Origin: Paramacrobiotus metropolitanus
Taxonomy: Eukaryota; Tardigrada; Eutardigrada; Parachela; Macrobiotidae
Assembly: GCF_019649055.1 (NCBI RefSeq)
Contig: NW_026570298.1
Location: 496,001 to 560,000 of the forward strand
DNA: 64,000 nucleotides
Reading direction: 5' to 3'
In this document: in pieces, positions 49,189-59,956 of the stretch
How the letters are laid out: every line of letters begins with the position of its first letter
Position numbering within the stretch: the stretch's first letter is position 1
Program-made: the position numbers and the translations under genes
Notes under the pieces: generated by a model
What the model was told of the DNA's origin: nothing
The model's input: only the letters and a program-made list of their open reading frames with translations
Databases searched by the model: none

Positions 49189-51527
49189 TTTGAGTGTATA
49201 ATCCTTTCTGTTTTTGGTCAACAGTCAGTCAGTCTTGCACAAATCAGTGTACGTTGATCGTGTTTACTTAGCGCTGCTCCTTTGCATGCACACCGCGGTT
49301 TATGCGTGTTGCTATGTGAACGCGAATAATTGCAAGCAGCGTTAATTTTAATTTACCTTCTTATTATTATTATCAAAAATCGGCAATAATTAATTTATTT
49401 ATTGATAATAATTATTTTTGTATTATTAAAGTACTTTTTATTATTTTCCTGCACTTGAATTACATGTAATTTCTGTACCTGAACTTGTGCGATTTATTAA
49501 AAGTATTGCAATGCAAAAATGTCAGTTTTTGTTCGCTGTAAACATTGATTTTAAAGAAAGGGATCATCAGGCTTCATGGTCGATATTCACTGGATTAACA
49601 CAGGTGCATATCGCACAATATATTGTACAACTACGTACGGTAGCTGTACAGTTATCGTACTGTACAACAATACCGTAGTTTGTGCAATACACGCCGGAAG
49701 TTGTACATTACGTACAATATTGCAATTGTACGAATATTGTAGATTATATCCAACGAGTTTATGTTTGCTCCTTTAGCTTTTGAGACTGTTGTAGTAGGCC
49801 CAGCATGTATAAAGTTTTCTGTGCGAACTGGACGCGCGGATGAAGGATGCTGCGGGAGAGCGACGCCTTTTGATTTCTAGCTCCGCTTAGGATTGAAAAG
49901 CAGAGGGCAAATTGACAACGGCACAATCGCTAATGAGGTGTGATTTCGGCTCTATTGTGTCATCTGGGATGAGACGCTTCGCAAGGTTACTGTAAGCATT
50001 TGCGTCTATGGGAAAAACACAAGTTCTGTCCACATTTCAACGTGTATACACTCTTCTACTTGTTTTCTCCAAGTACAATCAAAGAGAAATTATTCAGCAC
50101 AAGAATTACCGTTCGACCGTTCCACGTTTTGACGCGGTCTGAATGCTGCTTCCTTGTTCTGTGATATTTCGCAATCTGGTGCTTAAAACTCTACCCGTAA
50201 GCCGTAGCTGATAACCACACCATGAAATAAATTTTTAATCCTTTATTCCATATCACTGCAGTGTATAGTAGACCTACAGGTACCCCGGCTACCGTGAATC
50301 AGGCAACAAAACGTAGAATTACGTAACCTTCTGCCAGTCTCATTATTTTAATGCTCTTGCATGGTTTCCAGCATAGAAACTCGGTATTCTTGTTACCCGC
50401 GCAAGGTCACCTTTCTAACACGTCCAGACTGGGAGGGTATCCCCACATACGTGCCAGTAAGTAAAGAGCACGCATGGATGATAATTCGTGGACGTCGCAG
50501 ACCGGCAACGTTTATGAATTAAATTTTATAACACCGGCGTGCAAAATTACGAGCACAAGTACAGATAGTGTATAAGAAGGCGGGAGGATAAGTAGGCCGG
50601 AATACAAAATTTTGTATTACCGGCGATGGGTGAGTGTGTATGCATCCTCTTTATATTATTGTCCACGTCGGAGCATATAAAGAAAGACTGCACTAAAATA
50701 CGAAAATAACATTATTTAGAAAAAATGCACTTTTATCCAGATGTTGTAATACTTCTACTGACTTACGCACTCGCGCGAGTACCTATAAGTTTATAAGTTG
50801 TGGACGCATGTACAGATAAATGCAAATACCAGTTCACAATTACCGTTCACTGCTACACTTTTTTCTGTCAGTGACACCTGGCATAGCATAAGCGCAACGA
50901 TAAAATTTATGTACAGATACGTACGGTATGTATAATGTGTAGTATGTACTGTTATATCTATACATGTATTATGGTTAGTTGAAAGTAGAAACAGTACTCT
51001 ACATGCTCTCGTAATACAGTTTCACGTTGTGCAGAACATTCTCACTGATGCGTGCTGAATATTCATATTCACCGTTAATTAACCTTGGCCATGTCCTGTT
51101 AGTAAGGCATATCATTATGCCGATTATTCCAGTTTAATCAATAGAAAACCGCACGCAAACACTTTGCTCTTCATCGCGGACGACACCTGTATGCCGGTTG
51201 GCGAAACAGCACTCTGTTTAGTCTGTGATATTGATTCATTCCCGTGGTGAGCAGGCATTCTAATCTACTCTAGTGGATATTATATTAGCGCGTCAGAAAA
51301 AGTGCAAAACATATAATATTCCCGCTACTGTCTATCGCTATGTAATTACAAACACTGATAAACGCTTTCATCTCTCCCATTACCGATCAATAACAACCCA
51401 GTTTGAAACACATAATCACTCGATTAATGCGCAGCATCGTTACAGAGAAATCGCAAAGGTCACACATAGTGTGTTGTTGTTGTTTTGCCGGTGTAGGTAA
51501 TGACGATTGACGCGGTGTTGTTGTCCT
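49189..51527. other. Long intergenic stretch
   Basis: AT-rich DNA with no exon recognised. 49600-49745 is rich in short palindromes built from TACGTA/TTGTACAA. It lies upstream of the minus-strand RIB43A-like gene, so that promoter should be near 49190-49400. Confidence 0.4.
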
Positions 51528-52675
51528 TCATCGGAGAATGAAGCGACGCGGCGGCGGATAATCGGCCGACACCGGCTGTAGTCGCGACGGGAGGCCGCGT
51601 GCCGCGTACACCGTGGGGATGTCGGTCAGGGCCGTCGGTGGGTAGTCGTCCATGTTGACCAGATCCTGTGGGGATTAAGTGCCAACACAATGGGTACAAA
51701 AGCAGCGGATTGATTTCGATATTTTCACTATTTTGCAGAATAAATACGCGAAATATGTGCAAAGGTTGTCTGTCTATCCGCTAAATCCCAGTTGACGTAG
51801 GTAATTAAATCTCGACCGATATTCGGGATAATGGACAAGAAAGCACCGGCTTTCACATAAAAATATAAAGCCCTATTTGTACGCTCCCACGTGCGTTTTA
51901 TATATTCGATAATACTTCGTTAAATGGTGTTTTTACTGCCGTGTCATTGTAACAACTGCACAAACTAACATGCACGCAATAAAAATTAAAATAGGATGTA
52001 CTAATACAAGGTGTTTGTTTACAATTGTATGTATAAATAAAACAAATTTGCAGATAACCATACAGGAATGACGGCAAAAATTCCGGCGTCAGTTAATTTA
52101 TTATTGTAATTACACTAAACATTAGCTAAGTTTTAGCGATCGCTCTGCTGATGATTAGCACAAATCAAAATTATACTCCAGACTCATAGGTTTAAATGTA
52201 GCGAAAACAAAAATATCAAGCCGAAATACAGTAAATAAAACTTCTAGTAAATGTAAATAAACATGAAAAATAAACCATCATATAAAATTTGATTACTATT
52301 ATATTAAAAAAGTCTTTGAACGACGTATTTTATATCCAACAGAAAATACATGCCATCAATTCGCCATTCATTGTGCATCATGAAATAGGCATTATGAAAT
52401 ATGTCACACCGTCTTGTACATATATGTATGAAAATGCCTTGCATGTGTACTTCAGCTGCAGCACTCACCATATCGCCACCGATCATCGGATAATTAACAT
52501 ACGACACCGGTACACCGCGTCGTCCCAGCTCCTCCACACGGTACGCGCCCGCCATCATCTCCTCATTGCCCGCCGGACTCCATGACCTTTTCGTGGGCAG
52601 ATACCGCGACGCGTTGACCAGACACCCGGCGGTCAACAACACCATCACACAGCACACCGTCACACTTTGAGCCAT
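51528..52675 (-). CDS. Secreted small-peptide precursor, possible neuropeptide
   Basis: Two exons in phase, 52675-52469 and 51665-51528, giving 114 residues. The first about 22 are a clear signal peptide (MAQSVTVCCVMVLLTAGCLV). The rest has dibasic sites typical of prohormone cleavage: PTKR, then a stretch ending VEELGRR, where Gly before the dibasic pair would leave an amidated C-terminus, then PPPRR shortly before the end. There are no cysteines after the signal, so no disulfide-linked hormone fold. The candidate amidated peptide runs from SWSPAGNE to VEEL. I do not match it to a named neuropeptide family; a cuticular or other secreted protein is the alternative. Confidence 0.6.
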
Positions 52676-53723
52676 GCTAAATTTAAAAAAAAATGCCCAA
52701 TAACCAAACCCAACCGGCGATTATCACAGCGGTGTGTGCGGCAAACGGGACGGAATCTTGGATGATGCGTTATATGTAATTATACGTCATAATATCGATG
52801 TCGATGTAGACGGGGATCAACTGAATAATTCCGCACCGGTTTATATATACGCGCGTGTACAGAGCATTTGCTGTAAAATAACAGGAAGTATGTATGGGAT
52901 ATCTCGGTGGGATTGCCCATTGTGCGGAGGTTTAATAGATAATTAGACGAAACAAGCCGTCGATCGCTGCCATACAATGGCCACGTCAAATGGGGCGGAT
53001 GTTGCGCGCGGGTTGGGTGGCGCAGTGCTCCGCTGGGAGTACATGCGCGTCGGGAATTGGAGGTTGCGTCGCGTTCACCTTTGTGCACGTTATCTACGCG
53101 GTACACGCGCGGGTAATTATCAGGCAGGGTACAACGTACTAATTAGCCTGGCACGCAATTTTCATTTGCTTTTTGAATACTGAAAATTATAATAATTCTA
53201 TTGCCGGTAAAATACGTAATTTCCAATAAGAAACCTTTGGAAATTAATTAATTAAACAAATTATTCTATTATTAGGATGGGTATCGTTACATCATATAAT
53301 TAAAAGCGGTTTAATATTTTATAGACTGAAATAATTTTCTGCACGAGGAAGCGTGACCGAGGAACACGTTCGTGCAAGTTGTGCAACTGCATTTTATTTT
53401 AAGATTAATAAAAACGCTCTGTTGTACGTCATTCTGTAAGTATGTACGTATAATATCGGTAAACTGGTGAATTATTATTGGATGCAGTAAAAACTAATTC
53501 GAATTTTTAATAAAATTAATTGTTAAATAATTTTATTTCTATAAATTTAATAATTTATTTTGATAACTCTGATAATTGGTAGGCCGTACATGTGTATTTA
53601 ATAGGTGCTACAGTTTTGTGATATCGAGTGCTTCAGAGTATACGGTAAGTACAGCAATTTGCCGACTATTACGTTATTATAACGCTACCGGCGAGATATC
53701 GCAGCTACTTTCCTGAATACTTA
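52676..53723. other. Intergenic, presumed promoter of the peptide gene
   Basis: 52690-52780 is GC-richer and lies directly upstream of the minus-strand start. The TATATATA at 52842-52849 is about 170 bp upstream. No coding exon recognised. 53200-53600 is AT-rich. Confidence 0.35.
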
Positions 53724-54056
53724 ATGGGATTACTTATCATTATACGGTGTTCATTAAGGACAGCGAACAAATACTGGGAATATAGCGTAATCGCCACGAA
53801 AGGTGGATTAGAGAGCCGCGACGTATTACGCGCGGTGGCCGATATATGGCAACGCGCAGAAGATGACGCTGTACAGCACCTATCACCGGCACAAATGGCC
53901 GCTTTACCGCGCAACCGGAAGGAAGCGGCGACTGGCATTTTTCTTGCAAGGAATTTCCAGCATCCCGCTACTCGGGATGCGGATGACACCATCCGCGCGG
54001 AACTCCAGCATTTCGTCCGCGTTTCTATTTACTACCGTCGAATGACGTTAGGCTAA
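53724..54056 (+). CDS. Small ORF of unknown function
   Basis: A 110-codon frame from ATG 53724. Codons from about 53805 on are GC-rich compared with the flanks and read as a soluble helical peptide (LRAVADIWQRAEDDAVQHL, AQMAALPRNRKEAA, DADDTIRAELQHF). The first 20 residues are mildly hydrophobic but are not a convincing signal peptide. It may be an exon of a larger gene or a fragment of an inserted sequence. No family recognised. Confidence 0.35.
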   Translation: MGLLIIIRCSLRTANKYWEYSVIATKGGLESRDVLRAVADIWQRAEDDAVQHLSPAQMAALPRNRKEAATGIFLARNFQHPATRDADDTIRAELQHFVRVSIYYRRMTLG

Positions 54057-55572
54057 CGCGAAAAAGAGATTTCGGACAAGCGCGACGTACGGTGATCCTA
54101 ATTCTAGCAATAATTCACAAAACAAAACGCATTTTCGTGATTGATGTTTTTGTACTCTAATTCGCAGCATATGTGGGCATTATAACTGTGCATAATCTGA
54201 ATTGAACTTTGCGTTAAAAAAGTATAATGAAAAATCTATTATACATTAAGTAAGTAAAACGGCCGATTTTCGTGTATCCGGCTTTGTGAGGCTAATTATT
54301 TTTAATTTCGTTATTTTTGGTAAAGTATGAATCACTGCATACCCTTGTTAAACCTAATATAGAAATCATGAAAATTAACAGAAAAATACTATCAATTAAT
54401 TTTGTTCATTTGCATCTTTCGCCGTACTGCTTTACAGTTTGCACCAAATCACCATTATTTTGCTTTCGCAAAAGCAATTACACTACGACATCACCTGCAT
54501 ATTACGGTAAATCCTGAACTGTGTCAGATGCAATCCCAATGTCAATCGGCATCCCGCTGCTCCAACTTAAAGCACTCTCTTTTGTGCTACGCAATTCGAT
54601 TGGTTTAAAAATTATTTTTTAGGAATTATTAGTCTACTGTCTACCCGCCATGCAATATTAATGAACAACGAAGAACCAAGAACTTGTGCCAAGCAGCACC
54701 GGACAGCGACAACGTAAACCTGATTGTCCAATGTCTATGTGTGTTTCAGACCGTCTATGTGTGTGTAAATGAACAAAACCCATAATATTACACGGATTTA
54801 GTAGTAGACCACATCCGGCGACAGCACAACGGTGCGGAAGTCGTCTTGCAAGCCCAGACAAGCAATGGACTTCCCGCAGAGCAATTAACGCGTGGCGCGG
54901 AAGCTGGCCCGTCTCTGCGCCGCTGCCTCGCATCAGCGTCGCTAATCCGCCTACGATAGGCACGTTTGGTTTTCGAAACTATGCCAGATTGCAACAAATT
55001 TCCGGTCCGCTTGCTTGCTAGAGCATTCAGTGTCGATGGAGGGGCATCTTCGACCGGTCGTCTCGCGCAGCGAGAAAATTCGTTTCCTTCAGCCCAGCTT
55101 ACTGTCCCCGGACGGCCGCCACATCCACTGTCACGAAGCGGTCTCTCAGGTACGCTGTCCGTCGGAGGCGCCTGTCCTTGGCCGACGCTGTAGTCAGGAT
55201 TCAACGAAGGCCGAGGGTATCTCCCTTTTCTTCGGGTGGCTGTCCGCCGAGAAAGCGAGAGGCGATACTACGCTGGTGCTGGCGGTAGGCAGTTAAATCT
55301 TGCGCGGCTTCAACCTTTTTTACTGCAAGATCGTCGATGGCCCACTGTGAGTGTACACAATATATCCGGTTGCCACCGCGATGGGGCAAATAAAGGGTAC
55401 GGTTGTGCCGGCAGTTATTCAGCTTCCGGTAGCTGAACTAACATCCGTAAAGTACATAATTACTTAGATGACTACGGCGCCGGTATTATGTGGACAACAC
55501 TTTACGATGTATTGTAATTTTATTTCATAAAATACAGGTACGATACACTGAACACAGATCAATAAAAGTCAA
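54057..55572. other. Intergenic / possible retroelement remains
   Basis: 54800-55330 is GC-rich, like the nuclease fragment next to it, and is open in several frames without any motif I can place. It may be the decayed remainder of the same element or of a neighbour. Confidence 0.3.
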
Positions 55573-56440
55573 TCACAGTAACAAAATCTCATTTAACGCT
55601 ATCGCTCCCTCCATTGTTCCGAGTACGGAAGTGGCGTTACCTCGCTGAATCTCCAGAGACAGCCGTTGACGAAGGAACTCATGGGAGCGAGGTTCACCTG
55701 TGTGAAGTTGTAGTCGCTTGCCGATTTCTTTTACCAATATGGTAGCTGACTTTCCCCATGGGCCAAGTGTTTCGAACGCTAGCGGTACGAAAATGTATCT
55801 GCCATTCAGATACGCATACAGATGCACTTTCTTGACCTCGGCTTGCGCGGCAGCGGAACCTGCGGTGACCGACGTGGATTTCCGGTGGGACAAAGCAACA
55901 GTGTCCACGCAGGTCACATCCCATGCAAGGCACATCCCGCGTTTCCAGGCAAATGTGGTGCATCCATCGGGGCGGCGAGCCGAAGTGTGTGACGTTCCAC
56001 GGGGCTCCAGACTTGCTGGGATCCCTGCCGAAACTAACGATCTGCACACAATGCTATTCAGGCCACCGTGGCGTGCGTGTCTCCCAGCAGAAAAAGAACA
56101 TGATAAGCCGTGGTGGCCATACACGTCAACAGGCTTATTGCACTTAGCACATGGATGAGGCTCACAGATGGTAACGCCCAGTCTTAGACCTACTGATATC
56201 TTGACCGTATCGTCGTCCAGAAGGTTGCCGATGTGTGCCGAGGGTAGGGCATTCAACAAAATGCCAGCTTCCGGAGTAGACTGCGCCAGGAGACGGGCCC
56301 GATTGACCTCGTCGTCTCGGAAGATGTCCAGCAGTACAGACAGTGAAACATTGCACAGCGGCAGGTTCTTTGTATTTTGCGAAAAGCTGGTTCGGGGAGA
56401 TCTGGGAGACGTGCGTTAATCTTCCACAATTCCAAGGCGT
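55573..56440 (-). pseudogene. C-terminal PD-(D/E)XK-type nuclease region of a reverse-transcriptase-class mobile element
   Basis: A continuous minus-strand frame from about 56380 to the stop at 55573 reads, in order: RDDEVNRARLLAQS, LLNALPSAHIGNLLDD, a Cys/His knuckle (CAKCNKPVDVYGHHGLSC), GIPASLEPRG, ARRPDGCT, LAWDVTCVDT, AAAQAEVKKVHLY, FVPLAFETLGPWGKS and FLRQRLSLEIQRGNA. This series (E-P, R-P-D-G, W-D-x-T, A-E-x-K, E-T) is what I know from C-termini of RT-bearing mobile-element proteins in other invertebrates and fits a PD-(D/E)XK nuclease with D and E-x-K present. Upstream, at about 56370-56440, the homologous reading (ELWKINARLPDLPEPAF) is in a different frame, so there is a frameshift, and the RT domain is absent. 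Three shorter relatives lie at 19183, 37812 and 38231. Confidence 0.65.
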
Positions 56441-58200
56441 CCGATACATCTACGGCAGGGTAATCAGGATTAGTTGGTGGATACGCCCATAATCAAATTT
56501 GCGCGGCTTCATGATGAAGCCCAGCCCACTGAGCGCGGACTGCTTAGACCCGGTGGACGACCGACCGCTGACACTGGTCAGAGTGTTCGCGCGCTTGCAT
56601 TTAGAGACCTAACGATCTTTATGAAGTACACGCATGACTGCCTTATTGACTGGGTATGGGAGTATGCGACCATCTAGTCCTGCGTTTTACGAGTACGTAT
56701 GTGCCATTGTGTCCATCTGGGCTGTTGGGTGTTAACGTTACACCTTCATGCTTTATTTTGATGGGCCCGATGGTGTTCAACGGGAAAACTTTGCAAACGA
56801 GCACCGGACACACCCACAGTCCTTAACATTATACCTGTTTTCTGAAAGCGATCACCAGTGCACCTATACGCTTAATGGTAATTGTGCCGTCGTCAAACGT
56901 CGTCAAATGAAACGTCGTCAAACATAGCTATAGCATAGTGCACACTAGATGGGGCATCCAAATAATCAGCAGCACTCCCGAGCACCCGACTAAAAGCACA
57001 GTAAAGCGGAATGACAATCAAGCGTAATGTCAGCATTCAGCATCTTCCAGATGATCTGGATTTATAAAAAGATGTTGTTATCAGGAGCTCCATAATATGC
57101 CAATGGCGCATTCATCACGAAAGATGTTGGCCTTCTAAGAAGCTACAAAGACGATCTCGAGGAACTCGTCAAATCTGTTTCCCAGAACGATGAAATTATT
57201 GACCGTGATGATGGCGTGATGCTCTGTGTAACGGGTTTTTATTGAAGTACACGCCATAGGCACGCGACAGGATTCGCTGCCGGTATCAAAAGTGATACTC
57301 CCAGGTCCCAAGTCAATCCGGAGGGAGACCGCCGATCATGTTAAATGTCGAACATCACATTTTTTGTGCGCTGAACGAACTATATTAAATTTTCTCAACG
57401 CGTTGGCAGGCGAAGTTCGACCAGGAAAATGATCAAGCCATCAGTCGACAGGGACTGGCTGATTCGACTTACGCGCACATATTGCATGACTACGCTCAGT
57501 GTCACTATGTCACCAGAATATATGCAATGAACGTTAGATGCCAACGGACGACGGTGTTTAACGGGAAAAAGGCTGCTTTTCTGGTGACACCACCTCAGTT
57601 TTCTGGTGCACCAGAGACGAAAACGTGTTGTCGCACGTGTTTTCTGTGTTGTCGCACACGAAGAACTAGAAAAATTTTCGACGATGCTCGTGTGTGTAAG
57701 ATTGTATTACAGTATAATAATTGTCACCTAATCAATTTCAGCATTAATTTTTGTTTTTCGTGTGAAACACCGCAGAGGCGTAGATACCAAATGCTCTCCC
57801 TGATTCGTGAGTCACGAATCGTGAATAGCGAGGGTTGGTGACTCTTACCGAAGAAACCCGGACCACCACTGGATATGCGTGACCGGGTGCTTCCACGATT
57901 TATGGCCAGGATGTATGCGGCTGCCTTCCGGTGCTGTCCTTGCGAGAGGGTTGTGCGATGGAGGACTGACATTTAACAAACAGCTTGTACAACAAAATTA
58001 TCACAAAACAGAATACGGTAGCTAGCTAAAACGTTAGAAACAGGGAAAGAGGGAGATAAAGCGGGTATACTCTAATGGCATGTAAAAGGTCACCTGCAAC
58101 ACCTTTTTGAATTCCAGTAATTCGTTTTGAGTATTACGGATTTCACCAACGTGATGTGACAATTGATGTGAAAATTGATGTGATGTGATAATTAACGTGA
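56441..58200. other. Intergenic
   Basis: No gene recognised. 56890-56932 has repeats of 'CGTCGTCAAA'. 57800-57830 contains a short palindrome around GATTCGTGAGTCACGAATC. The plus-strand frame at 57482-57841 is Cys-rich by chance repeats (TGTTGTCGCAC twice) and unsupported. Confidence 0.35.
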
Positions 58201-58211
58201 TGTGAAGAATT

Positions 58212-58520
58212 GTGATAAAAAATTAAAGATTATCCTGCAACAAGGATTCACTTGGATACACACGCTGTAAGGTTCGATTCACCACGGTGTGCACCCCGAT
58301 TCACCGCGATTCACTGGCTAAAAATTCTGATAAAAAATTACCGATTATCTTGCAACAATCGAAGATTCACTTGGATACACACGCTTGGGGTTCGATTCAC
58401 CGCGGTGTGCACCCCGATTCACCGGGATTCATTGGATAAAATCTGTGATACGAAATTACCAATTATCCTGCTACGAGGATTCATTTGGATACGCACGCTG
58501 TGAGATTCGAATCACCACGG
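58212..58520. repeat. Approx. 115-119 bp tandem repeat
   Basis: Two and a half diverged copies, with GATTCA(c/t)TTGGATAC marking unit starts at 58245, 58364 and 58478. Each contains GGTTCGATTCACC, a GTGTGCACCCCGATTCACCG block and AAATTACC(g/a)ATTATC. Preceded at 58150-58215 by a GTGATGTGA/AATTGATGTG simple repeat. Confidence 0.75.
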
Positions 58521-59956
58521 GGAAAGAGCAAGGGCAAGGGCAAGAGCAAGAATGATTTCAGAGCATTCAGACAATCTCAGAAGACCAGAAAAGCCACGTA
58601 GAACTGGTCATTTCGTACAAGTACACATTCAAATGTTTCCGGTTGCACTAGCACCAATGAGATGCACATCTTCACTACAGATCTCATTTGTACGGCTACA
58701 GTAAGTATCATAATGCGATGACCGAACCTCCAAATTTATTGTAACATCAACCGAATGCGGAGCCTGCGGAGCAGCAGGTGATATTTTAATTCAGATTAAA
58801 TGCTGTAGTGTCCAAACTTTATGTTTTCATTATTTAATGAAGTACAGTACGAAGTATCATAATACAGTGGACGCCATTAAAGTGTTACACTTATATAACT
58901 ACATTGCGCGCGCAGCCAGGCACTTATCTGTACTCAAACAGCCACTTCCAGCTGGCCATCGGCCTGTTGTTGTTAACGCTTGCACCTTGCTAGTTTTCCA
59001 AACGAAAAACATCAACCGACATATCAAACGAATGAGAACAAATATCAACAAATTCAAAACCAAATAGGCTGTTCTTCATGAGATCTAAGAGAAAATCTAA
59101 GTACCCAATGCTTTCCGTAGACACAACATATCTGAATTCAAGGTTTGGTTCCAGTTATCACGCAGACATCGCATGCTTTGTCCCCGCCAAACTAAAATGG
59201 CTCGATTTTCTTCACCTGTGTTAAGCAATAATCGAAAATGTAGCAAATTTTTACAACATTAAATCTTTCAACTGTTAAACGTGTGTTAAACTTTTCTGCT
59301 CTTTCCACTATTCCCAAAATTGATGCAGCGTGTATGTGTTGCCAGTCCAAATGATCTGAATTTCTCCAGCACTGTTGGTAATGTGGACTGCGATGTGTAC
59401 CCCGTCCAGAGCGAGAGATTGCGACGGTGCAGAGTATCACACTTGAAATACTGCGTCGATTCCGTAAATGGCCATTCTGGAGAGTGTTCTGACATTCACC
59501 AGCCGCAGGTCGACTTTCACCCAATTTTGTGGTCGGCCGGTGAGGTTGAATGGACTGAACCTGCGCACAATAATAGTTATAATACAGTTAAACCACAGCG
59601 CGCGACAATAAAATACGTTCCAACGGACACTGAGTACAGTCTCATATAGCAATAAAATAACTGACATTACGGTAGTACACTGTCCGACTGCCTGTTCGGT
59701 TCGAGAAGTCCATGGTTCATGCCGACCCCGAAGTTTAAAAATTCGCGAAAGAGGAATGGCCCCCGAAGTATAACCGGAGAAAATTTGCTACACATTAACC
59801 GGTTCTTACGAGAAGACCGCGGCTCTCCGTCCCGAGAGAAGGGCCGTGGGCCACAATGGATGTCAGATAGCCAGGCATAAAAACTGATATTGAAAAATAA
59901 GTAAATCTTTACCGGATGTTACCGGCTGCTGCTCGTAGAGCGGTAGAGGTACGCAC
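58521..59956. other. Intergenic, with a possible foldback-element relic
   Basis: 59100-59210 contains GTAGACACA...CATA, then AAACTAAAATGGCT, words shared with the apex and flank of the foldback elements at 18348 and 41155. The palindromic structure is gone, so this is at best a decayed copy. Nothing else recognised. Confidence 0.3.

Noticed and set aside
49600-49745. Possible CRISPR- or satellite-like array
   Set aside because: Only irregular TACGTA/TGTACA palindromes, with no constant repeat-spacer period; CRISPR arrays are not expected in this genome.
54788-55204. 138-codon minus-strand frame as reverse transcriptase
   Set aside because: No RT motif (for example Y-x-D-D) found; GC-rich open frame alone is not enough.
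55718-56158. 146-codon plus-strand frame
   Set aside because: Antisense of the nuclease-domain fragment, which has the recognisable motif series on the minus strand.
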